Shown here: piece after piece, positions 55,451-64,000 of the stretch
How the letters are laid out: each line of letters opens with the position of its first letter
How positions within the stretch are numbered: position 1 is the first letter of the stretch
Source: Terriglobia bacterium
GTDB taxonomy: Bacteria > Acidobacteriota > Terriglobia > Terriglobales > Acidobacteriaceae
DNA: 64,000 nt
Direction of reading: 5' to 3'
Assembly (NCBI GenBank): GCA_020073465.1
Contig: JAIQFC010000003.1
Coordinates: forward strand, 62,001-126,000
Notes under the pieces: generated by a model
Seen by the model: only the letters and a program-made list of their open reading frames with translations
Told to the model about the DNA's origin: nothing
Database searches by the model: none
Program-made: the position numbers and the translations under genes

Positions 55451-57907
55451 TTACTCGTACCGCAGTGCCACTATGGGATCGACCTTGGCCGCACGGCGGC
55501 CTGGAAAATAGCTGGCCAGCAATGCCACCATGGCAAGGATTGCCGGCACGGCCACGAAAGTTAGCGGATCAGTGGGTTGGACGTCGAACAGCAACAGGAG
55601 CCGGGCCTCGAACGGCAAGCGGGACACGAAATGTGCCATGCCCCATGCGCCTGCCAGGCCGATTGCTACGCCTACCGTCGCCAGAACCAGGCCCTGTTTC
55701 ACTACCAGATTCACGACAGTTCGACGGTCCGCGCCCAGAGCCATGCGGATGCCGAGTTCGTGGGTTCGCTGGGTCACGGCATATGAGATCACGCTGTAGA
55801 TTCCGACCGCAGCCAACACCAGCGCCAGTGTGGCGAATGACCCCAGCAGCCACATGACCGTCTGCCCCTGACGCACGGGGCCTGCGACAATCTCCTTCAT
55901 CGTGCTGACGTCCGAAACTGGCACGTCTTCGTCTAAAGCCGCGACTTCACGGCGGATGGTGGGGACGATTGCAGTGGGACTGGACGCGGTGCGCACCATG
56001 ATGTGGCGGGGCCATAGAAGCCACGGACCCTGCGTATAGGGAACGTACAGCTCCGGAACAAACGGAGCATATTGACCTTCGCTCCGAACGTTTCCTGCCA
56101 CGCCGACGACCGAGAGCCAAGGTAGTCCCTTGTCGTTTGCATCAGAACTGACCTTGAGCCGCTTCCCAATCGGATCCTGTCCGGGCCAGTGCTTGCGCGC
56201 CAGCGACTCACTAACGATAACTACCGGCTCGGTAGTGGGTGTATCGTGGTCAGAAAAGGGGCGGCCGAGGCGCAACGGAATTCCCATGGTGCGGAAGTAA
56301 TGGGGTCCAATCACCACGTAGTTTGCATCGGGGACCTCGCCGGCCGGAGGGTTGGGATGGTCGGCGGTCACAAAGTTCCAGCCCGCCCAGCCATACATCG
56401 GCACTCCTCGAGACACACTCGCGGACTCGACTCCGGGCAGGGCCTCGATGCGGGCCAGCAATTGCTGAAAGAACTCAGCCTGGCGGCGTTGATCCTCATA
56501 CTGCGGGCCTTCAAGCGGTACCTTCAGGGTGAGAACGTTATCGGGACTAAGACCGATGTCGACTCGGTGAAGATGCAGCAGAGTCTTAACCATCAAGCCG
56601 GCTCCGACCAGGAGAGCTAGAGCCAACCCGAATTCGGAGATGACGAGCGCATCCCGCAGCCGACGTCCTTTAGCACTCGTGCTCGAACTCCTGCCACTCT
56701 CTTTCAACGATTCGTTCACATTTGGTCTGGACGCACCAAGAGCGGGTGCCAATCCGAAGACTATTCCCGTACCCAACGCCACCACGACCGTGAAAAGAAG
56801 CACGTAGCCATCGATGGCAGCGCCTTCAAGTCTCGGAGTCTCTGGAGGAGACAGCCTCACCAGAATTTCCGATCCCCAGCCTGCAATCACGAGACCCAGT
56901 GCGGCACCGATCATCGAAAGCAGCGTGCTCTCGACCAGGAACTGCCGGATAATCTGGCCGCGACTTGCGCCCAGTGCGGCGCGAATCGCAGTTTCCTTTT
57001 CGCGTCCCGTTGCCCGGACCAGCATCAGGTTTGCGACATTGGCACACGCAATCAACAACACCAGGGCCACCGCTCCGAGCAAGACCAGAAGAGCCGGACG
57101 CGTGTACTTCACAACCTGGTCATGCAGTCCCACCAGGGCCACGCCCCAACCTTTGGACTCGGGATACTGTTGCTCGATCCGGCTTGCGATCGTGTCCATT
57201 TCGGTCTGCGCCTGGACCAGAGTCACATCCGGTTTGAGCCGCGCGATGGCGTGGTAGTCATGCCATTCGCGACCTTCGGGCTGAAGATTCAGTCCCGCTA
57301 TCCAGACTCGTGAGTGCGGGGCAAATGAGGCCGAATAATCGTCGGTGAAGCTTGCAGGCAGGATACCCACCACCGTGTGAGCTTCTCCGTTGAGTGAAAT
57401 CGGTTTCCCGACGAGTGCAGGATCGCCTCCGTAGTGCTCCTGCCAAAGCCCATAGCTTACAATGGCTACGGCACTGCCCCGCTTCTCCTCTTCCGGAAGA
57501 AACAATCGGCCGCGCACAGGTTGCACCCCCAGAACTGAAAAGAGGTTGCTGGTCACGCGTTCACCGGCAATCTCTTCGGGCTTGCTGCCTCCACTCAGGT
57601 TGAAGAAGTTCGACTCGAATGCCGCCATGTCGGCGAATACATGGTTCTGCTTCTTCCAGTCGAGAAAGTTCTCGGCCGAGACAATGTTTTCAAACCAGCC
57701 ACGATGGGGGTTCTGCTCCCACACCATCACCAGTCGGTCAGCCTCTTCATACGGCAGCGGCCTCAGCAGAACCGCATTGACCATGCTGAAAATGGCCGTG
57801 TTGGCCCCGATCCCCAAGGCCAGCATCAACACGGCAACCACCGTGAAGCCCGGGCTCTTGCGCAACTGGCGCAGCGCGTAGCGAACGTCCTGAAACAGTC
57901 CATTCAT
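55451..57907 (-). CDS. ADOP-type MacB/FtsX permease 2
   Basis: [48 protein letters not shown]...KVDPIVALRYE. Confidence 0.93.
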   Translation of the reverse strand: MNGLFQDVRYALRQLRKSPGFTVVAVLMLALGIGANTAIFSMVNAVLLRPLPYEEADRLVMVWEQNPHRGWFENIVSAENFLDWKKQNHVFADMAAFESNFFNLSGGSKPEEIAGERVTSNLFSVLGVQPVRGRLFLPEEEKRGSAVAIVSYGLWQEHYGGDPALVGKPISLNGEAHTVVGILPASFTDDYSASFAPHSRVWIAGLNLQPEGREWHDYHAIARLKPDVTLVQAQTEMDTIASRIEQQYPESKGWGVALVGLHDQVVKYTRPALLVLLGAVALVLLIACANVANLMLVRATGREKETAIRAALGASRGQIIRQFLVESTLLSMIGAALGLVIAGWGSEILVRLSPPETPRLEGAAIDGYVLLFTVVVALGTGIVFGLAPALGASRPNVNESLKESGRSSSTSAKGRRLRDALVISEFGLALALLVGAGLMVKTLLHLHRVDIGLSPDNVLTLKVPLEGPQYEDQRRQAEFFQQLLARIEALPGVESASVSRGVPMYGWAGWNFVTADHPNPPAGEVPDANYVVIGPHYFRTMGIPLRLGRPFSDHDTPTTEPVVIVSESLARKHWPGQDPIGKRLKVSSDANDKGLPWLSVVGVAGNVRSEGQYAPFVPELYVPYTQGPWLLWPRHIMVRTASSPTAIVPTIRREVAALDEDVPVSDVSTMKEIVAGPVRQGQTVMWLLGSFATLALVLAAVGIYSVISYAVTQRTHELGIRMALGADRRTVVNLVVKQGLVLATVGVAIGLAGAWGMAHFVSRLPFEARLLLLFDVQPTDPLTFVAVPAILAMVALLASYFPGRRAAKVDPIVALRYE

Positions 57908-57917
57908 TAACAAGCTC

Positions 57918-60356
57918 CTACTCGTAGCGCAACGCCACCATGGGATCGACACGGGTGGCGCGAAACGCTGGAATGTATGCCGCCAAGAGCCCTGCCAGTG
58001 CCACTGCGATACAGACCTGAATCAGCACCGCCGGGTTCCGCGATCCGGTGCCATACAGCATGCTTTCAAGCACCGAGCTGGAAGCCAGCGCCGCGGAGGT
58101 GCCAAGCGCAATCCCGATTGCGAGCAGGGTCGCGGCATCCCGCAATACCATTTTCAGCACCGCGCTGCGTTGCGCCCCCAATGCCATCCGGACGCCGATT
58201 TCACGCGTACGCCGCGAAACCGAGTACGTCATCACGCCGTACAAGCCAACAATCGTTAGAACGATGGCAAGTCCGGCGAAGGTACTCAGCAGGACTGTGG
58301 CAAACCGCGGCTGTGAAAGCCCGCTGAACATCAGCTCGCTCATGGTGCGAACCTGGGTGACGGGAATATCTTTGTCCATCGCCGAGACGATCTGTTGGAC
58401 GCTCGCTTCGAGACTCGGCGGGGCGAGCGATGTTCGGACCACCGAATACAGGCAGCACCAGCCCGGCAGTTGGCCGGCGGGCAGATACATGGCGGGGCGC
58501 ATTTCGCGCTGTGTCGCCCCAAGCCTGATGTCACCGACCACTCCTACGATTTCACGCCACGGCGGCCCGCCCTGGGCCCCACCGCCAGCACCCGGCTTCA
58601 GCTTTTTGCCCAGCACCTCCTCACCAGGAAAGAACTTCTGCGCAAATGCCTGATTGACGATCATTACTTGCAGAGACTTCATGTCGTCCCGCTCAGAAAA
58701 GTCGCGCCCTTCGAGCAACGGAACCTGCATGGCCCTGAAATACTGCGGAGTGATTGGGCTCAAGTCCGCGCTGGGCTGCTGTCCCTCGGGAACAGGGTGC
58801 TCCGGATCTTCGAAGCTGATCACGGCGGCGTCGCTCGTCATGGGCAGAATCATGACGCCGCCGGCCGATTGCACACCCGGCAGGGTGCGGAGCTTGTCGA
58901 AATACTCACGGTAGAACTGGGGGCGGCTGTCTTTGTAGTGCGCGTCCGGCATTTCGAAGTACAGCGTCGTGAGGTGGTCCGGACTGAATCCTTCATGGGT
59001 ATGCAACAGGTTCGCAAAGCTGGTGATGAGCAGGCCGGCTCCCACAGTGAGCACCAGGCCGAGCGCCACCTGCCCCACAACCAACGAAGCACGTAGCCAG
59101 TCGCGCCCAACGATCTCGCTTCGCCCACCCTCCTTCAGAGTAGAGACAAGGTCGGTTCGTGAAGCCGCAATTGCAGGAACGATCCCAAAGAAAATTCCCG
59201 CAGCAAACGACACCCCAATTGCGAACGACAGCACCCGGAGATCTACGCCTGCATTCGTTGCCCGCGGAACACTGTCGCCGATGAGGGAGAGAATCGCCGG
59301 CGTGCACACGTAGGCCAGGCCGCATCCGGCCAGCCCTCCCAATGCACTCAGGGCAAGGCTCTCCGCCAGCAACTGGCGTACGATGCGCTTCCTACCCGCA
59401 CCCAGGGCCGACCTCACCGCGATCTCACGCTGCCGCTCGCGCATGCGGGCCAGCAACAAGTTTGCGATGTTGCCGCAGGCAATCAGCAGCACCAGTGCTA
59501 CTGCGCCCAGTACCACCAGGAGCGCGGTTCGCGTATCACCGATCAACGCCGCGATTTCTGTTTCTACTCTGGCCGAGTCATGGCTCGTGTTCGTGGTCGG
59601 GTACTGTTTTGCCAGATTGACGGCTATGGTGCGCAAGTCCTGGTCCGCCTGTGAAACCGTAACGCCCGGCCTCAACCGTCCAAAGGCATTCAGGAAATGG
59701 GAACCGCGGTTGCTGGTGTTCGGCTTGGGATCGGCCGGATCATCGTCAACGGCGAGCGTGGTCCAAACACTGTTCCGGGAACTGGTCACCGGGAAACGGA
59801 AAGAAGACGGCATGACGCCGACCACGGTGTAGAGATCTCCACTCAGGCGAATGGCACGGCCGACGATTGCCGGGTCCGCACCGAATTGGGTCGTCCATAG
59901 GGCGTGGCTGATCAAGATGACGCGGGTGCCCACTTTTTCCTCGTCGGGAGTGAAGCCTCGGCCGAGTTCCGGGCGGATGCCGAGTGCCGGCAGCAGGTCC
60001 CAGGAGACGACCTCGGCATCCAGCTGCACCGGCCGTTCCAAGCCAGTCAGAGTGAACAACGTGTCGTGATACGAAACCAGGTGTTCGAGCGTGTGATTTT
60101 GTGAGCGCCAGTCAAAGAAGTCGGGATAGCAAATCGCACTTGGCTGCGGATTGTGAGTGTTGACCGACTGCGCTTCAATCAGCCGCTCCGGCTGATAGTA
60201 GGGCAACGGACGCAGCATCACTGCATCGACCACGCTGAACACCGCTGTGTTGGCGCCGATCCCCAGCGCCAGCGTCAGCGCGGCAACAGTCGTAAAGCCA
60301 GGGCTCTTACGGAGCTGGCGCAAAGCGTAGCGAAAATCCTGCAGCAAGCCGTTCAT
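57918..60356 (-). CDS. ADOP-type MacB/FtsX permease 3
   Basis: [48 protein letters not shown]...[11 protein letters not shown]. Confidence 0.93.
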   Translation of the reverse strand: MNGLLQDFRYALRQLRKSPGFTTVAALTLALGIGANTAVFSVVDAVMLRPLPYYQPERLIEAQSVNTHNPQPSAICYPDFFDWRSQNHTLEHLVSYHDTLFTLTGLERPVQLDAEVVSWDLLPALGIRPELGRGFTPDEEKVGTRVILISHALWTTQFGADPAIVGRAIRLSGDLYTVVGVMPSSFRFPVTSSRNSVWTTLAVDDDPADPKPNTSNRGSHFLNAFGRLRPGVTVSQADQDLRTIAVNLAKQYPTTNTSHDSARVETEIAALIGDTRTALLVVLGAVALVLLIACGNIANLLLARMRERQREIAVRSALGAGRKRIVRQLLAESLALSALGGLAGCGLAYVCTPAILSLIGDSVPRATNAGVDLRVLSFAIGVSFAAGIFFGIVPAIAASRTDLVSTLKEGGRSEIVGRDWLRASLVVGQVALGLVLTVGAGLLITSFANLLHTHEGFSPDHLTTLYFEMPDAHYKDSRPQFYREYFDKLRTLPGVQSAGGVMILPMTSDAAVISFEDPEHPVPEGQQPSADLSPITPQYFRAMQVPLLEGRDFSERDDMKSLQVMIVNQAFAQKFFPGEEVLGKKLKPGAGGGAQGGPPWREIVGVVGDIRLGATQREMRPAMYLPAGQLPGWCCLYSVVRTSLAPPSLEASVQQIVSAMDKDIPVTQVRTMSELMFSGLSQPRFATVLLSTFAGLAIVLTIVGLYGVMTYSVSRRTREIGVRMALGAQRSAVLKMVLRDAATLLAIGIALGTSAALASSSVLESMLYGTGSRNPAVLIQVCIAVALAGLLAAYIPAFRATRVDPMVALRYE

Positions 60357-60371
60357 CGGTTCATACCCTCC

Positions 60372-62801
60372 TCATTCGTAACGCAACGCGACCATGGGAT
60401 CGACCTTGGTCGCGCGATACGCGGGAACGTAGCTGGCCAGCAGTACTGCGATCATGAGCACCAGACACACTCCTGCAAACGTGGCCGCGTCGGTCGGTGC
60501 TACGCCGAACAGCAGGCTGGCGATCACACGCCCGGCTGCCATGGCTCCGCCAATGCCCAACACGGCGCCGATCAGTGCGAGCTTCACGCCGTTGTTGAGA
60601 ATGAGGTGGAGAACGTCTTTCTGCTGCGCGCCCAGCGCCATCCGGAGCCCGAGTTCACGGGTGCGTTGCGCCACCGAATACGCCAGCAGGGCGTAAAGGC
60701 CCAGGACCGCCAGCAGCAGCGCCAGACCCGCAAACGCACCCAGCAGGTACGCAGGATACGCGCGCAACAGAATCGTGGGAGATTCCGAAATGATCTGGGC
60801 CATGCTGGCAATGGCGTAGACCGGCACTTCCGAGTCAAGCTCCCGGACGGCGCGGGTTACGGCGCTGGCCACGGACGCCGGATCTTGCTGAGTCCGAACC
60901 ACCAGGCTGAAATAGGACGGCGGATCCTGCTCGAAGCTTTCATAGATCACTGGACTGGGATCCCGATCCAGCCAGCCGACATTTTCATTGCCCACGACAC
61001 CTACGATTTGCCAGATGTTCGGATCGTTGGTGTACGTGAAGTTGATCTGTTTTCCCACCGGGTTTTGATTAGGGAACACGGCATCGGCCAGAGCCTGGTT
61101 GATTACGATGACATGCGTCGACTTGTCTCTGTCTTCCGCATTCAGAAAACGCCCAGCCCGCAACGGAATTCCCATCACAGAGAAGTAATTCGTGGTGACG
61201 CTGCGAGTGTTGGCCTCATACTCCTCGCCACCCCCGGCCTTGGGATGGCCCACCAGATCAAACCGCGAAGTGTTGCCCGCGCCTGACAACGGGATAATGG
61301 TCACGGCCGCGGCTTCTTTCACTCCGGGGAGGCTGTTGGTTCGTTGCAGCAGTTGGTGCTGGAAACCCAGCTGGCGCGGCCCGTCGGAATACGCTTTGTC
61401 GGGCAGTGAGAGTGCCAGCGTCAGAAGGTTCTCGGTATTGAATCCGGGATCGTTGTTCAACACCCGGCGCAGACTCTTAAGCATCAGGCCGGCGCTTACC
61501 AGCAGCACGACTGCCAGGGCCACTTCTGAGACCACAAGAACGCCCCGCAAGCGATGATGAAATGCACCCGTCGCACTGCGGCCAGCCTCCTGCAGCGCCT
61601 GGCGAAGATCAAGTTTGAAAGTCTGCAGAACCGGCGCCAAGCCAAACAGAATCCCGGTCAAGAGCGAGAGTGCGAGCGAGAACCACAGGACCTCCCCCTG
61701 CACCTTCAGTCCCTGCAGGGCGGGCATCGCAAGAAGGTCGGTCTCAGGAATCGCGGCAAGGATCGCCGGAACAGCCCAGTAGGCGGCCAGCAAGCCGGCA
61801 GCTCCCCCCGCAACCGACAGCAAAGTGCTTTCCGTCAGGAGTTGGCGAACGATTCGGGCGCGCCCTGCGCCCAGCGCGCTGCGAATTGAGATCTCCTTCT
61901 GACGGGGCACCGACCGCGCCAGCAGCAAGCCGGCAATGTTGGCGCACGTGATCAGGAGTACGAACCCCACCGTCGCCATCAGTACAATGACGACCAGCCG
62001 CACCGAGCCCAGGAGTTCCTCGCGCAATGAGAAGAGGCGCACTGCCACTCCTGCATTCGAATCAGGATATTGACTCTCCAGCCGGCTGGTCACACTCAAC
62101 AAAGCTGATTGAGCTTGCTGTAGCGAAACCCCCGCTCTGAGCCGGCCAATGGGATACAGCCAATGCGCATTCCTGCGGAGCCGCCACCCCGAAATCTGCA
62201 GCGATTGCCAGAAGTCGGCGGAGTTGGTGGGCCCAAACTGAAAGTTCCTGGGAAGTACCCCGACGATGGTGGACGCCACTCCATCCAGCACGAGAGTCTT
62301 CCCGACGGCGGCAGGATCACCGCCAAAGCGCCGCTGCCATCCCCCATACGAGAGGAGAACCGACGCAGTCTTTTGTTCCGTCTCTTCGGAGGGAACAAAA
62401 GTCCGCCCCAGGACCGGCCGCACACCCAGCGTCTCGAAGAATCCGGTACTCGCCAGGCCAACCGTCACCTGCACCGCGCCGCTCGGCTGCGAGAGCGTCA
62501 TCGTGGTCCGCGAATAGCCGCCCAGCTGCGCGAACACCTGGCTATTCCGCATATCCACAAAGTCCGGGTAAGACGCTTCCATCTGCTGAAAGGCGCCGGA
62601 GGTGCGGGTCTCCCACACCTGCACCAGTTCCTCCGGCTTCTCGAAGGGCAGCGGTCGCAGCAAGGCTGCGTTGAGCACCGTGAACACGGCTGTATTGGCG
62701 CCGATGCCCAGCGCCAGCATCAGCACAATTACCACGGCAAACCCCGGGTTCTTGCGCAACATACGCCATCCATAACGGACATCCTGATATATCGTTTCCA
62801 T
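60372..62801 (-). CDS. ADOP-type MacB/FtsX permease 4 (start corrected from 63356)
   Basis: [48 protein letters not shown]...[11 protein letters not shown]; upstream extension overlaps the next permease. Confidence 0.92.
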   Translation of the reverse strand: METIYQDVRYGWRMLRKNPGFAVVIVLMLALGIGANTAVFTVLNAALLRPLPFEKPEELVQVWETRTSGAFQQMEASYPDFVDMRNSQVFAQLGGYSRTTMTLSQPSGAVQVTVGLASTGFFETLGVRPVLGRTFVPSEETEQKTASVLLSYGGWQRRFGGDPAAVGKTLVLDGVASTIVGVLPRNFQFGPTNSADFWQSLQISGWRLRRNAHWLYPIGRLRAGVSLQQAQSALLSVTSRLESQYPDSNAGVAVRLFSLREELLGSVRLVVIVLMATVGFVLLITCANIAGLLLARSVPRQKEISIRSALGAGRARIVRQLLTESTLLSVAGGAAGLLAAYWAVPAILAAIPETDLLAMPALQGLKVQGEVLWFSLALSLLTGILFGLAPVLQTFKLDLRQALQEAGRSATGAFHHRLRGVLVVSEVALAVVLLVSAGLMLKSLRRVLNNDPGFNTENLLTLALSLPDKAYSDGPRQLGFQHQLLQRTNSLPGVKEAAAVTIIPLSGAGNTSRFDLVGHPKAGGGEEYEANTRSVTTNYFSVMGIPLRAGRFLNAEDRDKSTHVIVINQALADAVFPNQNPVGKQINFTYTNDPNIWQIVGVVGNENVGWLDRDPSPVIYESFEQDPPSYFSLVVRTQQDPASVASAVTRAVRELDSEVPVYAIASMAQIISESPTILLRAYPAYLLGAFAGLALLLAVLGLYALLAYSVAQRTRELGLRMALGAQQKDVLHLILNNGVKLALIGAVLGIGGAMAAGRVIASLLFGVAPTDAATFAGVCLVLMIAVLLASYVPAYRATKVDPMVALRYE

Positions 62802-62809
62802 TCGGTTCC

Positions 62810-64000
62810 TCACTCGTACCGCAACGCCACCATGGGATCGACTTTCGTCGCCCGGTACGCCGGAATGATGCTGGCCAACAAGGCGATCGCAGCCAGCAGC
62901 GCCGCCACCGCCAGGAAAGTAATGGGATCGGTCGGCGTCACGCCGTAGATGAGGCTCGACAACACGCGCCCCAGAGCCAGCGCACCAGCCGCACCGATGG
63001 CGACGCCGATCAGGGTTGGCTTCATGCCTTCGACGACGACCATGCGCAGCACATCGGCAAGCCGGGCCCCAAGAGCCAGGCGGATTCCGATTTCCCGCAC
63101 ACTCCGTTTCACGCTGTACGACAGCACGCTGTAGATGCCCACCGCGGCCAGGAGCAAGGCGAGCCCGGCAAACGCGCCCAGCAGCAGCATGTTGAACCGT
63201 TGCGTGGACAGAGAGTTCGTGACCAGCTCGTCCATGGTGAAAATGTCGCGCAGCGGCATGTGCCGATCGATGTCGTGCACGGCATTCGATACGGCAGAGG
63301 CCATTCCTGCGGCACTGGAAGCGCGCACCACCAGCGTCATCGGAAAGGAACTCCACCCTCCCGTCGACGGTACCGAAACCTGGTCCAGCGGGAAGTAGAG
63401 GGTCGCGCTCGGACGAGTCTCATCCAGACTGTCGAGTTTTACGTCGCCCACAACTCCGACCACTTCGCGGACCGCATCCGGCAAGAAGGTCAACGTAAGA
63501 CGCTTGCCCAGCGCGTCTTCCCCCGGCCAGAACTGTCGGGCCATGGATTCGCTGATCAGGACTACCGCCGGCCTCCCCGCGACATCGGTGTCACTGAGGT
63601 CACGGCCGCGCACGATCGGGATGTGCAACGCTCCCATATAACCCGGGCTGATGAGTCGAACGTCAACTTCCGGTTGCTCCGACATCGGTAGGGTGGGCCG
63701 GCCTTCGATCGCAACCGGCTGATGCGAACCTTGATTATTGAGAGGGATGTCATCAATCACGCCCGCAGATTCCACACCAGGCAACGTCCGCACCCGCTGC
63801 AGTACTCGCTCGCAGAAGGCGATCTGCTGTGCCGGTTGGGGAAACTTCGTGCGGGAGATAGCTGCGGTCATCGTCAGAACCCCATGCGAATCAAACCCCG
63901 GATTCACACTCTGGAGCCTCTGGAAACTGCGAATCATCAGCCCCGCACCGATCAGCAGGACGAGTGAAAGAGCGACCTCCGAAACAACCAGAATGCTGCG
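62810..64000 (-). CDS. ADOP-type MacB/FtsX permease 5, C-terminal part (runs off the window)
   Basis: [37 protein letters not shown]... to [11 protein letters not shown]; frame open through 64000. Confidence 0.92.
   Translation of the reverse strand, partial: RSILVVSEVALSLVLLIGAGLMIRSFQRLQSVNPGFDSHGVLTMTAAISRTKFPQPAQQIAFCERVLQRVRTLPGVESAGVIDDIPLNNQGSHQPVAIEGRPTLPMSEQPEVDVRLISPGYMGALHIPIVRGRDLSDTDVAGRPAVVLISESMARQFWPGEDALGKRLTLTFLPDAVREVVGVVGDVKLDSLDETRPSATLYFPLDQVSVPSTGGWSSFPMTLVVRASSAAGMASAVSNAVHDIDRHMPLRDIFTMDELVTNSLSTQRFNMLLLGAFAGLALLLAAVGIYSVLSYSVKRSVREIGIRLALGARLADVLRMVVVEGMKPTLIGVAIGAAGALALGRVLSSLIYGVTPTDPITFLAVAALLAAIALLASIIPAYRATKVDPMVALRYE

Noticed and set aside
62802-63356. N-terminal extension of the 994-aa permease ORF
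   Set aside because: Overlaps permease 5 in another frame and has no homology; [21 protein letters not shown] at 62801 is the family-typical start
1-64000. CRISPR arrays, tRNA/rRNA genes, transposases, prophage or defence systems
   Set aside because: No regularly spaced short repeats, tRNA-like segments or transposase/integrase ORFs recognised on reading; a tRNAscan/CRISPR search was not possible

Overview
The window is dominated by a large, almost contiguous flagellar and chemotaxis locus, about 1..42900 and mostly on the minus strand. It probably comes from a member of the Acidobacteriota, inferred from the tandem ADOP-type permeases and overall gene content. The locus encodes CheA (truncated by the window edge), CheW, MotAB, FlbD, flagellin/FlaG/FliD/FliS (plus strand), FlgL/K/N/M/J/I/H/A/G/F, CheX, CheY, FliM and two FliN-type proteins, FliA, FlhA/FlhB, FliR/Q/P/O, FliL, FlgE/D, FliK/J/I/H/G/F/E, FlgC/B, and a regulatory block (two sigma54 activators, two kinase-like proteins, one OmpR-type regulator). 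A divergent membrane GGDEF protein, a small zinc-ribbon ORF and an FdhF/YdeP-type oxidoreductase follow. The right end is an ABC/efflux operon: a kinase, a sigma54 response regulator, a TolC-like protein, one ATPase and five tandem MacB/FtsX-type (ADOP-like) permeases. The most interesting signals are: (1) an orphan MshEN (GspE N-domain)-like protein with a Cys-rich N-terminus between the C-ring genes and cheY/cheX, a candidate c-di-GMP receptor; (2) a coherent set of sigma28-like promoters (cheW, flgM x2, cheY, weaker flagellin) and sigma54-like promoters (fliL, fliK, fleS-like), several lying on or beside the start codon; (3) five tandem permeases tied to one ATPase, TolC and a two-component system; (4) sequence oddities in core flagellar proteins: NPTE in FlhB, FlgH without a lipobox, FliO without an obvious TM helix, and a phage-like module in flagellin. 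No tRNA, rRNA, CRISPR array or transposase was seen.
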